This document shows positions 36,280 to 45,824 of a stretch of DNA of 64,000 nucleotides, one piece after another. The translations under genes and the position numbers were made by a program. Origin of the DNA: Flavobacterium palustre (GTDB taxonomy: Bacteria; Bacteroidota; Bacteroidia; Flavobacteriales; Flavobacteriaceae). Location of the stretch: the NCBI RefSeq assembly GCF_014639535.1, contig NZ_BMGA01000002.1, forward strand, positions 124,001 to 188,000. Direction: 5' to 3'. How positions within the stretch are numbered: the stretch's first letter is position 1; each line of letters opens with the position of its first letter. Under the pieces are notes generated by a model. That model saw nothing but the letters and a program-made list of their open reading frames with translations. It searched no databases and was not told the DNA's origin.

Positions 36280-37002
36280 TTAGTGTTTGTATTTGCGGTT
36301 TAATAAAATCAATTTTAGTTTGATATTGTCATAAATCAAGCCGATAATTAGTGTCACAGCAGCAATAAACAATAGCTGTAGTTTTAGTTTGGTGTACAAA
36401 ATGCCTGCTAAAATTCCTCCAATGAAAAAGAAACTTATTATGGTTAATCGCAGTTTGATGGAAGCAAATAGTTTTGTTCTCTTTTCTGTTTCTTTGTAGA
36501 AAAATAACTGTGAAAGTTCAATTCCTAAATCGGTAAAAAGACCTGTTAAGTGAGTTGTTCGTACAGTTGCATTAGAAATTTTTGTCACCAACGAATTTTG
36601 TAATCCCATGGCAAATAATAAAGTGTAAGCAATAATATTTGGATTTTTAGTTATTAAATTTTGACCAGATAATCCAATCATGAACAATAACAGGATTTCT
36701 ATTGATGTGGGAAAAACATAAATGTTTCTTTCTGTTTTTCTGGAAAAGAGCTCAATTAAAAAGCCAGAAGTAAACGAACCCATGAAAAAGAAAAAGATGT
36801 ATAAAAAATAGACAAATCCGTTGTTAAAATTCAATTTAAAAAGTTCGTCCAGAAAGTAGGCAAAATGTCCGGTGACGTTGGTGGTTAATTTTTGAACCGC
36901 TAAAAATCCGGATACATTTACTATTCCTGCTACAAAGGATAATAAAGAAGCAATTTGTAAATTATGACTTAAAGTTCTATGTTTTCCCTGATGTCGAAAC
37001 AT
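36280..37002 (-). CDS. DUF1275 (YoaK-like) membrane protein
   Basis: The 240-residue protein has about six membrane segments. It carries the DUF1275 motifs LLSFVAGIVNVSGFLAV, TNVTGHFAYF and MGLQNSLVTKISNATVRTTHLTGLFTDLG. Function is unknown. It starts right after a region nearly identical to the one before the DUF1398 gene, and lies upstream of it on the same strand with 66 bases between. Confidence 0.82.
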   Translation of the reverse strand: MFRHQGKHRTLSHNLQIASLLSFVAGIVNVSGFLAVQKLTTNVTGHFAYFLDELFKLNFNNGFVYFLYIFFFFMGSFTSGFLIELFSRKTERNIYVFPTSIEILLLFMIGLSGQNLITKNPNIIAYTLLFAMGLQNSLVTKISNATVRTTHLTGLFTDLGIELSQLFFYKETEKRTKLFASIKLRLTIISFFFIGGILAGILYTKLKLQLLFIAAVTLIIGLIYDNIKLKLILLNRKYKH

Positions 37003-37067
37003 ATTTTAATTTTTTAGGTTTTTAATTATAGGTTATAATGGAATAAATTAGATGTCTATCTTTTGTA

Positions 37068-37196
37068 TGACAGCTATGTTTTAAATTTTAGCAAGCTGTC
37101 AGTTAGTGTAAAATGTCATCTTGTCAGCTAATTTATTATAATTTTATTAAATACTGACAATTTATAAAACCCTTTTATATTGGCACAAAGATTGAC
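37068..37196 (+). promoter_or_regulatory. dnaK promoter: sigma-54-like -24/-12 element with upstream TGTCAG half-sites
   Basis: TTGGCAC-N5-TTGA lies at 37180-37195 and has the GG-N10-G spacing of sigma-54 promoters; the -12 dinucleotide is GA instead of GC. Upstream are TGACAGCT (37068-37075), AGCTGTCA (37094-37101), ATGTCAT (37112-37118), TTGTCAGC (37121-37128) and CTGACAA (37154-37160). The 11-mer TGTCAGCTAAT at 37122-37132 is also before clpC. No CIRCE repeat is visible. Confidence 0.5.
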
Positions 37197-37249
37197 TTAT
37201 GCACGATGAGTTATTAAATAAGTATATTAAAAACTAAATATAAATAAAA

Positions 37250-39127
37250 ATGGGTAAAATAATCGGAATTGATTTAGGTACGACCAACTCTTGTGTTTCT
37301 GTAATGGAAGGTAGCGAAGCAGTTGTTATTCCTAACGCAGAAGGAAAAAGAACAACGCCATCTATCATCGCTTTTGTAGAAGGTGGAGAAATTAAAGTGG
37401 GTGATCCTGCAAAAAGACAAGCAGTAACTAATCCAACTAAGACTATTGCTTCTATCAAACGTTTTATGGGACATTCTTTTGCTGAAATTACAGAAGAAGC
37501 AAAAAGAGTTCCTTACAGTGTAGTAAAAGGTGACAACAATACGCCACGTGTGGATATTGACGGTCGTTTATACACTGCTCAGGAATTGTCAGCTATGACA
37601 CTTCAAAAAATGAAAAAAACTGCTGAAGACTATTTAGGTCAAACAGTAACTGAGGCAGTTATCACTGTTCCTGCTTACTTTAACGATGCACAACGTCAGG
37701 CTACTAAAGAGGCTGGTGAAATCGCTGGTTTAAAAGTAATGCGTATCATCAATGAGCCAACTGCTGCTGCACTTGCTTACGGATTAGATAAAAAAGGAAC
37801 TGATCAAAAAATTGCTGTTTACGATTTAGGTGGAGGTACTTTTGATATCTCTGTTCTTGAATTAGGTGACGGAGTTTTCGAAGTATTATCTACTGATGGA
37901 GATACTCACTTAGGAGGAGACGATTTTGACCACGAAATTATTGACTGGTTAGCTAATGAATTCTTAGCTGAAGAAGGAGTTGACTTGCGTTTAGACCCAA
38001 TGTCTTTACAACGTATTAAAGAAGCTGCTGAGAAAGCTAAAATTGAATTATCTGCTTCTGCTGAAACTGAAATCAACTTACCATACGTAACTGCTACGGC
38101 TTCAGGACCAAAACACTTAGTTAAAAAATTATCTCGTTCTAAATTTGAGCAATTAACTGATTCATTAGTTAAACGTTCTATGGCACCAGTTGCTAAAGCG
38201 TTGAAAAATGCTGGTTTATCAGTTTCTGATATCGACGAAGTGATCTTGGTAGGAGGTTCTACTCGTATCCCAAGAATCGTTGAAGAAGTTGAGAAATTCT
38301 TTGGTAAAAAAGCTTCTAAAGGAGTTAATCCTGATGAGGTTGTAGCTATTGGAGCTGCTATCCAAGGTGGTGTACTTTCTGGAGATGTAAAAGACGTATT
38401 GTTACTTGACGTTACTCCATTATCTTTAGGTATCGAAACTATGGGTGGTGTAATGACTGTTCTTATCGAAGCTAACACTACTATCCCAACTAAAAAATCT
38501 CAGGTATTCTCTACTGCTGCTGATTCTCAACCATCTGTTGAAATCCACGTATTGCAAGGAGCCAGAGCAATGGCTGCAGATAACAAAACTATTGGTCGTT
38601 TCCACTTAGACGGTATTCCACCAGCACCAAGAGGAGTTCCTCAAATCGAAGTTTCTTTCGATATTGATGCTAATGGTATTATCAAAGTTTCTGCTACTGA
38701 TAAAGGAACTGGAAAATCTCACGATATCCGTATCGAAGCTTCTTCTGGTTTAACAGCTGAAGAAATCGAACAAATGAAAAAAGATGCTGAAGCAAATGCT
38801 GATGCTGACAGACAAGCTAAAGAAAGAGCTGAAAAATTAAACGAAGCTGATAGTACTATCTTCCAAACTGAATCTCAATTGAAAGAGTTAGGAGATAAAA
38901 TCTCTGCTGAGCACAAAACAGCTATTGAATATGCTTTAACTGAATTAAGAATGGCTCACCAATCTCAGGATATTGCTGCTATTCAAAAAGGTTTAGATAA
39001 TGTAAACGCTGCTTGGAAAACTGCTACTGAAGCTATGTATGCTCAAGGTGAGCAAGGTCAGGCTGCTGCTGAGCCACAAGCTGAAGGTGATAACGTTCAA
39101 GACGTAGATTACGAAGAAGTAAAATAA
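37250..39127 (+). CDS. dnaK: Chaperone protein DnaK (Hsp70)
   Basis: The 625-residue protein is a full-length Hsp70. It starts with [14 protein letters not shown], has the phosphate-binding motifs [17 protein letters not shown] and [12 protein letters not shown], the linker [13 protein letters not shown] near 385, and ends in the conserved DVDYEEVK tail. It binds and folds client proteins with DnaJ and GrpE, neither of which is in this window. It is a single-gene unit with its own terminator. A sigma-54-like promoter precedes it. Confidence 0.97.
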   Translation: MGKIIGIDLGTTNSCVSVMEGSEAVVIPNAEGKRTTPSIIAFVEGGEIKVGDPAKRQAVTNPTKTIASIKRFMGHSFAEITEEAKRVPYSVVKGDNNTPRVDIDGRLYTAQELSAMTLQKMKKTAEDYLGQTVTEAVITVPAYFNDAQRQATKEAGEIAGLKVMRIINEPTAAALAYGLDKKGTDQKIAVYDLGGGTFDISVLELGDGVFEVLSTDGDTHLGGDDFDHEIIDWLANEFLAEEGVDLRLDPMSLQRIKEAAEKAKIELSASAETEINLPYVTATASGPKHLVKKLSRSKFEQLTDSLVKRSMAPVAKALKNAGLSVSDIDEVILVGGSTRIPRIVEEVEKFFGKKASKGVNPDEVVAIGAAIQGGVLSGDVKDVLLLDVTPLSLGIETMGGVMTVLIEANTTIPTKKSQVFSTAADSQPSVEIHVLQGARAMAADNKTIGRFHLDGIPPAPRGVPQIEVSFDIDANGIIKVSATDKGTGKSHDIRIEASSGLTAEEIEQMKKDAEANADADRQAKERAEKLNEADSTIFQTESQLKELGDKISAEHKTAIEYALTELRMAHQSQDIAAIQKGLDNVNAAWKTATEAMYAQGEQGQAAAEPQAEGDNVQDVDYEEVK

Positions 39128-39156
39128 GTATTAAGTAATTAGTATTAAGTATTAAG

Positions 39157-39187
39157 AAAACCGCTCCTGAAAAGGAGCGGTTTTTTT
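39157..39187 (+). terminator. Intrinsic terminator of dnaK
   Basis: AAAACCGCTCCT and AGGAGCGGTTTT pair around GAAA, followed by seven T. Confidence 0.9.
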
Positions 39188-39205
39188 GTTTTATATCAAT
39201 AAATT

Positions 39206-39384
39206 AAACCCGACAGGTTTTTAAAGTGTTCGGAAGACCTTAAAAATTTATTGTTTAAACAATCTATTAATCTCAAAGTATGTCATTCCGACGAAGGAGG
39301 AATGACAATATTCTGTAAAAATCAGCTGAATATTGTCTTGCTTGACTCTTCCGGACACTTGTGTTTTAGAAACCTGTCGGGTTT
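39206..39384. repeat. Composite fold-back element with nested hairpins
   Basis: The outer arms (39206-39237 and 39347-39384) share AAACCCGACAGGTTT and GGAAGA elements in inverse orientation. Within are a TGTCATTCC...GGAATGACA hairpin (39281-39306) and GACAATATTC...GAATATTGTC (39304-39337). It accounts for most of the 39128-39540 gap; I see no gene there. Confidence 0.7.
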
Positions 39385-39540
39385 GTTTTTAATTGAAATT
39401 ATTTTCAAAACATGATTTTTCTCATGAAAATTTATGGAGTTTCCAATTACTTTTGTCAGAGTTAATCTGTGTTTTTAAATTGTTAAGTTGTACTTTTTTG
39501 CCAAAAGTTTTTTGTAATATTACTGTTAAATGATTTTTGC

Positions 39541-40611
39541 ATGAGAAAAATAAAATATAAAAAGGCTAGAAAAGTCCATCCTAATCAATTAGTTTATACC
39601 GGAAAACACAAAAATCTGGAGTCAAAAATGCAGTTGTTTGTATATGACGACTTGGAGTTTACTGAATACCAGGATTTAGCAATTTCAGATTTTAAAGAAT
39701 GTATTGATACTGTAAAAACAAACTGGCTTAATTTACATGGTTTAAGTGATATTGAAACGGTAGAAGGAATTGGGGCTTTTTTTGATATTGATAATTTTCT
39801 GCTTTCGGATATTTTAAATACAGCGAGAAGAACGAAAATGGAAGAGTCCAGCAGTAGTTTGTTTTTTAATATAAAATCAATTTTGCCAACGGAAGACTCG
39901 GATAATATTAGTGTTGAGCAAATCAGTTTTCTAATTAAAGATGAAATTTTAATATCATTTCAGGAAAAAAGCAGTGATTTTTTTACGCATATCAGGGAAA
40001 GAATACGGACTCATTCGGGAGTGGTGCGAACTAAAAAGGCAGATTATTTACTGTCGCTTCTTTTAGATGCTGTGATGGAAAATTTTTACATTACCATTGA
40101 AAATGAGGAAGAAAATGTAGAAGAGTTAATTAATTTATCAAAAACAAGTACCGATCCGGATATTTTAGTGCGAATAGAGAAGCACCGTGATAATTTTAGT
40201 TTTTTAAAACGCTCCATTATTCCACTCAGGGATTCGTTATATGGTATTAAAACATTGAAAGACGATGTGGTTTGTAATGTAATTCAAATGGATTCCTATG
40301 TCTATTTTTCCCGGTTACATCAAAAAAGTTTAGAACTTTTAGAACAAATTGAATCTGATTTAGGAATGTTGGAAGGTGCTTCTAATTTCTTTTTTTCCTC
40401 TCAATCTCATAAGATGAATGAGATTATGAAAACGCTAACAATAGTGTCGTCAATATTTATTCCGTTGACGTTTATTGTTGGTGTTTACGGGATGAATTTT
40501 GAATACATGCCTGAATTAAAATATGAAAATGGTTATTATGCTGTCATTGCTGTAATGGTTTTGATAGGAATTCTGATGGTTTTTTATTTTAGAAGAAGAA
40601 GATGGTTTTAA
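39541..40611 (+). CDS. corA: Magnesium/cobalt transporter CorA
   Basis: The 356-residue protein has a large cytoplasmic alpha/beta and coiled-coil domain and two C-terminal membrane segments. The first (TIVSSIFIPLTFIVGVYGMNFEYMPEL) contains the family signature YGMNF and ends with the loop MPEL; the second follows at about 330-350. It forms a pentameric channel for Mg2+ in the inner membrane. The positively charged C-terminal FRRRRWF is usual for CorA. Magnesium-responsive leader structures are not visible. Confidence 0.93.
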   Translation: MRKIKYKKARKVHPNQLVYTGKHKNLESKMQLFVYDDLEFTEYQDLAISDFKECIDTVKTNWLNLHGLSDIETVEGIGAFFDIDNFLLSDILNTARRTKMEESSSSLFFNIKSILPTEDSDNISVEQISFLIKDEILISFQEKSSDFFTHIRERIRTHSGVVRTKKADYLLSLLLDAVMENFYITIENEEENVEELINLSKTSTDPDILVRIEKHRDNFSFLKRSIIPLRDSLYGIKTLKDDVVCNVIQMDSYVYFSRLHQKSLELLEQIESDLGMLEGASNFFFSSQSHKMNEIMKTLTIVSSIFIPLTFIVGVYGMNFEYMPELKYENGYYAVIAVMVLIGILMVFYFRRRRWF

Positions 40612-40677
40612 GGATAAATAGCATTTCTAGTGTCGGCAGTATTTTAGAAAAAAATGAAATAATAAAATCAAAATATA

Positions 40678-42771
40678 ATGAATAAAGCCATTTATATCGC
40701 AACTTCAGAGAGTAATAGTGGAAAATCGATTATTACGCTTGGATTAATGAGTATGTTAATTGGTAAAACAGCTAAAGTAGGCTATTTCAGGCCTATTATT
40801 GAGGATTTTGAAGACGGAAAATTAGACAATCACATCGAAACAGTGATTTCTCATTTTGGGTTGGATATCCGCTTTGAAGATGCTTTTGCTATTACAAAAA
40901 GTCAGTTAATCAAGAAAAAGAACAAGGGAAAAATAGGTGATGTTTTGGATTTGATTATCGAAAAATTCAAGCATTTAGAAGAGCGTTTTGATTTTGTTTT
41001 GGTCGAAGGAACCAGTTTTAGCGGTGAGGGAACGGCTATCGAGCTGGATATGAATGTGCTTATCGCTAAAAATTTAGGGATTCCAACGATAATTGTTGGT
41101 TCGGGTGTTGGGAAAACCCTAGAAGAGTTTTTAGACGGTGAATACCTTGCCTATGATTCTTTCAAGAATAAAGAAGTGGAGGTAATCGCTTTTATCGCTA
41201 ATAAAATCCAACCTGAGAATTTAAAATTAGCTGAGGATGGTTTACGAAGTGTTTTACCAAAAGAAGTTTTGGTGAGTGCTATTCCGGTGATTTCGAGTTT
41301 AAACAATCCTACTGTTAAGGAAATAGTGGAGGAATTAGACGCTAAGATTCTTTTTGGAAAGGAGTTTATTAATAACGAAGTAGGAAGTTATAGTGTGGGT
41401 GCCATGCAGCTGCGAAATTATTTATTACACCTTAAAGAAAATGCCTTGGTGATTACTCCAGGAGACAGAGCTGATATTATTTTAGGCGCTTTGCAGGCCA
41501 ATGAGTCAGTTAATTACCCAACGGTTTCCGGAATTATTTTGACGGGAAATATACTTCCGGAAGACAGTATTTTGAAGCTAATTGAGGGATTGAACAGTGT
41601 TGTACCTATTATTTCGGTGGATGGTGGTACCTATCGAATAACCAATAAAATAGGTTCTATTCAATCTAAAATTTATGCGGAGAATAAACACAAAATTGAA
41701 ACGTCGATAAGCACATTTGAAAAATATGTAAATTTAGATGAGCTTGCGGATAAATTAAGTGCATTCCATGCAGAAGGAATGACACCAAAAATGTTTCAGT
41801 ATAATTTGGTAAAAAGAGCCAAACAACACCGAAAACACATTGTGTTACCGGAAGGAAATGACGACAGAATTATCATTGCGGCTTCTCGATTATTAGCCAT
41901 GGATGTAGTTGATATTTCGATTATTGGGAACAAAAAACAGATTGAAAATAAAGTAGCCGAATTAGGAATAGCATTTGATTTTTCGAAAGTGACCATTGTT
42001 AATCCAATTGCTTCACCTAATTATGATGATTATGTAAATACCTATTATGAACTTCGTAAAAATAAGAACGTATCGATGGCTATGGCCAAAGATTTAATGG
42101 AAGATGTGTCTTATTTTGGAACGATGATGGTATATAAAGGTCACGCGGATGGTATGGTTTCCGGAGCAGCTCATACCACGCAACATACTATTTTGCCGGC
42201 TTTACAATTCATTAAAACCAAGCCGAATTCGAGTGTGGTTTCATCAATATTCTTTATGTGTTTGGAAGACAGAGTATCGATTTTTGGAGATTGTGCTATT
42301 AATCCGAATCCTACTGCGGAACAATTGGCTGAAATTGCTATTTCTTCCGCTGATTCGAGTTTGGCTTTCGGAATAGAGCCTAAAGTAGCTATGTTGTCTT
42401 ATTCGTCTGGTTCATCAGGAAAAGGAGACGAAGTTGAGAAAGTGCGAACAGCAACTGAAATTGTAAAGAAAAGACGTCCCGACTTAAAAATAGAAGGTCC
42501 AATCCAGTATGATGCGGCTGTGGATATGGAAGTAGGACAAAGTAAAATGCCTAATTCGGAAGTGGCAGGGCAGGCGAGTGTACTTATTTTTCCGGATTTG
42601 AATACAGGAAACAATACGTATAAAGCGGTGCAGAGAGAAACTGGGGCATTGGCAATTGGTCCGATGTTGCAGGGATTAAATAAACCGGTAAACGATTTAA
42701 GTCGTGGTTGTACTGTAGATGACATTATTAACACAGTTGTGATTACAGCAATTCAGGCACAGGGATTGTAG
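40678..42771 (+). CDS. pta: Phosphate acetyltransferase, long form
   Basis: The 697-residue protein is the three-domain form of Pta. The N-terminal P-loop-like domain (IYIATSESNSGKSIITLG, 1-210) precedes a DRTGG domain (about 215-330) and the catalytic PTA_PTB domain (370-690) with SGAAHTTQHTILPALQ and SGSSGKGDEVEKV. It converts acetyl-CoA and phosphate to acetyl phosphate. ackA follows 97 bases downstream, completing the acetate pathway. A palindromic repeat lies between them. Confidence 0.95.
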   Translation: MNKAIYIATSESNSGKSIITLGLMSMLIGKTAKVGYFRPIIEDFEDGKLDNHIETVISHFGLDIRFEDAFAITKSQLIKKKNKGKIGDVLDLIIEKFKHLEERFDFVLVEGTSFSGEGTAIELDMNVLIAKNLGIPTIIVGSGVGKTLEEFLDGEYLAYDSFKNKEVEVIAFIANKIQPENLKLAEDGLRSVLPKEVLVSAIPVISSLNNPTVKEIVEELDAKILFGKEFINNEVGSYSVGAMQLRNYLLHLKENALVITPGDRADIILGALQANESVNYPTVSGIILTGNILPEDSILKLIEGLNSVVPIISVDGGTYRITNKIGSIQSKIYAENKHKIETSISTFEKYVNLDELADKLSAFHAEGMTPKMFQYNLVKRAKQHRKHIVLPEGNDDRIIIAASRLLAMDVVDISIIGNKKQIENKVAELGIAFDFSKVTIVNPIASPNYDDYVNTYYELRKNKNVSMAMAKDLMEDVSYFGTMMVYKGHADGMVSGAAHTTQHTILPALQFIKTKPNSSVVSSIFFMCLEDRVSIFGDCAINPNPTAEQLAEIAISSADSSLAFGIEPKVAMLSYSSGSSGKGDEVEKVRTATEIVKKRRPDLKIEGPIQYDAAVDMEVGQSKMPNSEVAGQASVLIFPDLNTGNNTYKAVQRETGALAIGPMLQGLNKPVNDLSRGCTVDDIINTVVITAIQAQGL

Positions 42772-42828
42772 ATTGGTTATTAGAAGAAGTAATAGAAAAA
42801 TATTCACAAAGTAAATCCCGTTTAGTCT

Positions 42829-42847
42829 CCCTCTCCTTTGGAGAGGG
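42829..42847. repeat. Short palindrome CCCTCTCC-TTT-GGAGAGGG between pta and ackA
   Basis: An 8-bp perfect stem with a TTT loop lies in the 97-base pta-ackA gap, followed by GGGGAGAG. It is not followed by a T tract, so it is not a terminator. Confidence 0.6.
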
Positions 42848-42868
42848 TTGGGGAGAGGAAAAAAGAAA

Positions 42869-44053
42869 ATGAAAATAGTAATTATAAATTCAGGAAGTTC
42901 GTCTATAAAATACCAATTAATTGATATGCCGTCAAAAGAAGTAATTTGCAGCGGAATGATTGATCGAATAGGTCTGGAAACTTCAAATTTTAGTTATAAA
43001 ACCAATAAAGATTCATTGGAGGAAATTTTGCCAATTCCCAATCATAAAATTGGATTGGAAAAGATTTCTCAATTATTACTGGATGAAACTGTTGGTGTAA
43101 TTAAAAGTACTCAGGAAATTGAGGCAGTGGGACATAGAGTTGTTCATGGAGGAGCCAGTTTTTCGGATACGGTACTGATTAACGAAGAAGTAAAAGAAAA
43201 AATCAAACAACTTTTTGAACTCGCTCCCCTGCATAATCCGGCAAATTTAGAAGGAATCATTGTTGCTGAAGAAGTATTTCCTTCGGCTAAACAGGTGGCT
43301 GTTTTTGATACGGCTTTCCATCAAACGATGCCCGAAGTAGCTTATCGTTATGCAATACCAAATTACCTATTGACCGAAAACAAAATCAGGGCCTATGGTT
43401 TTCACGGTACTTCTCATAAATATGTATCGGAAAAAGCGATGGGGTTTTTAGAAAAAAGCAGTAAAATAATCACAGTTCATTTAGGAAATGGTTGTAGTAT
43501 TACTGCGGTGAAAGATGGAAAAAGTATTGATCATAGTATGGGATTTGGTCCTATGAACGGATTGATAATGGGAACCCGAAGCGGAGATATCGATCAGTCG
43601 GTGATTTTTTATATGGTGAATACTTTGGGTTATCAATTAAGTGAAGTCAACACCGTTTTGCAAAAACAAAGTGGCATGCTGGGGCTTACAGGTCATAGCG
43701 ATTTAAGGGATATTCAGGCGAATGCAGAAAAAGGCGATTTGAATTGCCAGTTGGCTCTGGATATGAATGTGTATCGCATTAAAAAATATATTGGTTCTTA
43801 TGCTGCGGTTTTAAACGGAATTGATGCCGTTGTGTTTACAGCAGGAATTGGGGAGAACTCGGCTTATATCAGGAAATCGGTTTGTGAGAATATGGGATTT
43901 TTAGGAATCGAATTAGACGAAGCTAAAAACGCAATCCGTTCTTCGGAAATTCGGGAAATAAATACAGCGAATTCTCAAACTAAAATTTTGGTAGTACCAA
44001 CTAACGAAGAATTAGAAATAGCCAATCAGGTCTATGATTTGATTTTAAATTAA
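42869..44053 (+). CDS. ackA: Acetate kinase
   Basis: From the ATG at 42869 the protein is 394 residues and starts MKIVIINSGSSSIKYQLID, the family start; upstream in-frame codons are in the repeat and rejected. It has GHRVVHGG near residue 85, AVFDTAFHQTMP, AYGFHGTSHKYV and HLGNGCSITA. It makes ATP from acetyl phosphate, paired with pta in substrate-level energy conservation. A strong terminator follows. Confidence 0.96.
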   Translation: MKIVIINSGSSSIKYQLIDMPSKEVICSGMIDRIGLETSNFSYKTNKDSLEEILPIPNHKIGLEKISQLLLDETVGVIKSTQEIEAVGHRVVHGGASFSDTVLINEEVKEKIKQLFELAPLHNPANLEGIIVAEEVFPSAKQVAVFDTAFHQTMPEVAYRYAIPNYLLTENKIRAYGFHGTSHKYVSEKAMGFLEKSSKIITVHLGNGCSITAVKDGKSIDHSMGFGPMNGLIMGTRSGDIDQSVIFYMVNTLGYQLSEVNTVLQKQSGMLGLTGHSDLRDIQANAEKGDLNCQLALDMNVYRIKKYIGSYAAVLNGIDAVVFTAGIGENSAYIRKSVCENMGFLGIELDEAKNAIRSSEIREINTANSQTKILVVPTNEELEIANQVYDLILN

Positions 44054-44060
44054 AAAAAGA

Positions 44061-44087
44061 AAACCTTCTCGTAAGAGAAGGTTTTTA
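44061..44087. terminator. Intrinsic terminator between ackA and the AI-2E family gene
   Basis: AAACCTTCTC and GAGAAGGTTT pair around GTAA, with T on the right and A on the left. Confidence 0.85.
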
Positions 44088-44090
44088 GTT

Positions 44091-45176
44091 TTATTCTTTA
44101 TCGTTTTGTTTACCATCGTCCAAAAGGATTGAAATTGCTTTTAGGCTTTCTGTGCGGTCTGCTATAAGTTTAATGATACTTGTAAACGGTATAAATAGTA
44201 TCATTCCTGCAGCTCCCCATAAAATCCCTCCTAAAGTAATCATGATAATGATAATAAGAGTATTGATTTTTAAACGATTTCCTACTACATAAGGAAATAT
44301 AATGTAAGCTTCCAAAATTTGTACAATCGAGAAAACGGCTATCACTCCAATTGGATACCAAATAGAATTAAAAGTAATCCACGAAATTGCAATAGGCAAA
44401 AGTGATGATACCATGATTCCGATGTAGGGGATAAACGTTAGAATTGCGGCAACAAAACCAAACATAAAAGGATGAGGAATTCCAATAATTAAAAGTCCGA
44501 TACTATTGAGTATTCCAACAATAAGATAAACCAAGAACATCCCTTTTATAAAATTATGGTAAGCATGTATGGTTTCTAAAAGAATTTCAAGAATTTTTTC
44601 TTTTTGGTTTATTGGAAAAAAATGGAGTAAAGCGTCCTTAAACATACTGCGATGAAAAAGTATAAGTGCCGAAAAAACAGGGATAATAATAATATAAAAC
44701 AGGGTTTGCGAAAGAGAGTAAAACGTAGTTTTTAGTATAGACAGCGCTTGGTTTTCAGAATGACTGATTAGGTTTTTAAGAAAAATAGCCTGTTCATTAT
44801 TGGTAATGTTGAAATACTGAAAAATAAAAAGACTCATTTGATTGATAGCTTCTATTATTTTTTCCTTAAAAGTATCCCATTCTAAAGCAAATTCTTTGAT
44901 TTGAAAAACAAGTAAGGATAAGATACTTACTATTATCAAAAAAACAATTGTTAAAGAAACGGCTATGGCTATAATTTGATTGATTCCTTTTTTCTCTAAC
45001 CATCGGCAAACAGGATAAAGTATAAAACTAATGAGAAGAGCAAATGAAAGCGGAATAAAAATTAGTCTTCCAAAATACAATACCACTGCTAATAAAACAA
45101 AATAGAGAAGGAATTCTACAGCTGAGATTTTTCTATTGGCATCAACAACTGTTGGGATTTTAGGAATAAGGCTCAT
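44091..45176 (-). CDS. AI-2E family transporter (PerM-like permease)
   Basis: The 361-residue protein has about seven or eight membrane segments, including VEFLLYFVLLAVVLYFGRLI and GVIAVFSIVQILEAYIIFPYVVG. It carries the AI-2E family block PHPFMFGFVAAILTFIPYIG...GGILWGAAGMILFIPF. Members export small molecules or act as ion antiporters; the autoinducer name does not fix the substrate. It is convergent with ackA. Confidence 0.85.
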   Translation of the reverse strand: MSLIPKIPTVVDANRKISAVEFLLYFVLLAVVLYFGRLIFIPLSFALLISFILYPVCRWLEKKGINQIIAIAVSLTIVFLIIVSILSLLVFQIKEFALEWDTFKEKIIEAINQMSLFIFQYFNITNNEQAIFLKNLISHSENQALSILKTTFYSLSQTLFYIIIIPVFSALILFHRSMFKDALLHFFPINQKEKILEILLETIHAYHNFIKGMFLVYLIVGILNSIGLLIIGIPHPFMFGFVAAILTFIPYIGIMVSSLLPIAISWITFNSIWYPIGVIAVFSIVQILEAYIIFPYVVGNRLKINTLIIIIMITLGGILWGAAGMILFIPFTSIIKLIADRTESLKAISILLDDGKQNDKE

Positions 45177-45273
45177 CTTATAAAAATTAGAAAGTTAATT
45201 TTTATACATAGTTAAGTCTTTTTTCGTAAAATTAATTTTATTTAGGTGTTTTTTTTAAATTCAGACAAAAACT

Positions 45274-45687
45274 CTAAATAAATTTGGATTTTAATTCAGG
45301 GGAAGGAATCATGCAATGCTCTTTTTTTCCGTACCAACGGTAGCGGTTTTTGGCAATATAATCATAAAAGGCATCGTTGATTTTTTGAGGTAAAATTTTG
45401 AAAACAGTAAGTAAGCTATAAAAAGAACCTAATTCGGAAGCGATTTGTAAAGCAGCTTGAGATTTGTAATAATAAGCAATTCCGGGTTCGTACAGAATAA
45501 TACTATCCGTTATTTTTGGGTTTACACCAATATAATGACAAATTTCTTTACCCAAATCAGATTGTAAAGCCACAAACCGAAAAACATCTTTTTTATCACG
45601 TTCAATTATAAACTGCACCGCCGAATCACAAAGATTGCAAACGCCATCAAAGAGAATGATTTTTTTGTTTTTGGGTAGGTTTTGCAT
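45274..45687 (-). CDS. DUF393 / DCC family thiol-disulfide oxidoreductase-like protein
   Basis: The 137-residue protein has the DCC signature: FDGVCNLCDSAVQFIIERDK near residue 14, with the CxxC pair, and FRFVALQSDLGKEI. C-terminal NRYRWYGKKEHCMIPSP is typical of the family. It is predicted to be a thioredoxin-like protein of unknown partner. Two palindromic repeats follow in the gap before mutS2. Confidence 0.85.
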   Translation of the reverse strand: MQNLPKNKKIILFDGVCNLCDSAVQFIIERDKKDVFRFVALQSDLGKEICHYIGVNPKITDSIILYEPGIAYYYKSQAALQIASELGSFYSLLTVFKILPQKINDAFYDYIAKNRYRWYGKKEHCMIPSPELKSKFI

Positions 45688-45698
45688 TTAGTTAAGTT

Positions 45699-45734
45699 AT
45701 TGCTTCGTTCCGATAGCTATCGGAACGAAGCAAT
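45699..45734. repeat. Perfect 36-bp palindrome
   Basis: ATTGCTTCGTTCCGATAG and its exact complement form arms of 18 bases with no loop. The centre CCGATAGCTATCGG repeats the palindrome inside thrB. There is no T run beside it. Confidence 0.85.
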
Positions 45735-45778
45735 CGCATTTTTCGGTTTTACATACTGTCATTTACTGATCTTAGTGT

Positions 45779-45802
45779 GATTGCTTCGTTCCTCGCAATG
45801 AC
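45779..45802. repeat. Dispersed repeat GATTGCTTCGTTCC...GCAATGAC
   Basis: This 24-base sequence is the reverse complement of the GTCATTGCGAGGAACGAAGC type, common in Bacteroidetes intergenic DNA. It shares TTGCTTCGTTCC with the palindrome 45 bases upstream. Confidence 0.65.
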
Positions 45803-45824
45803 ACCGAACACTGATTACTACAAA

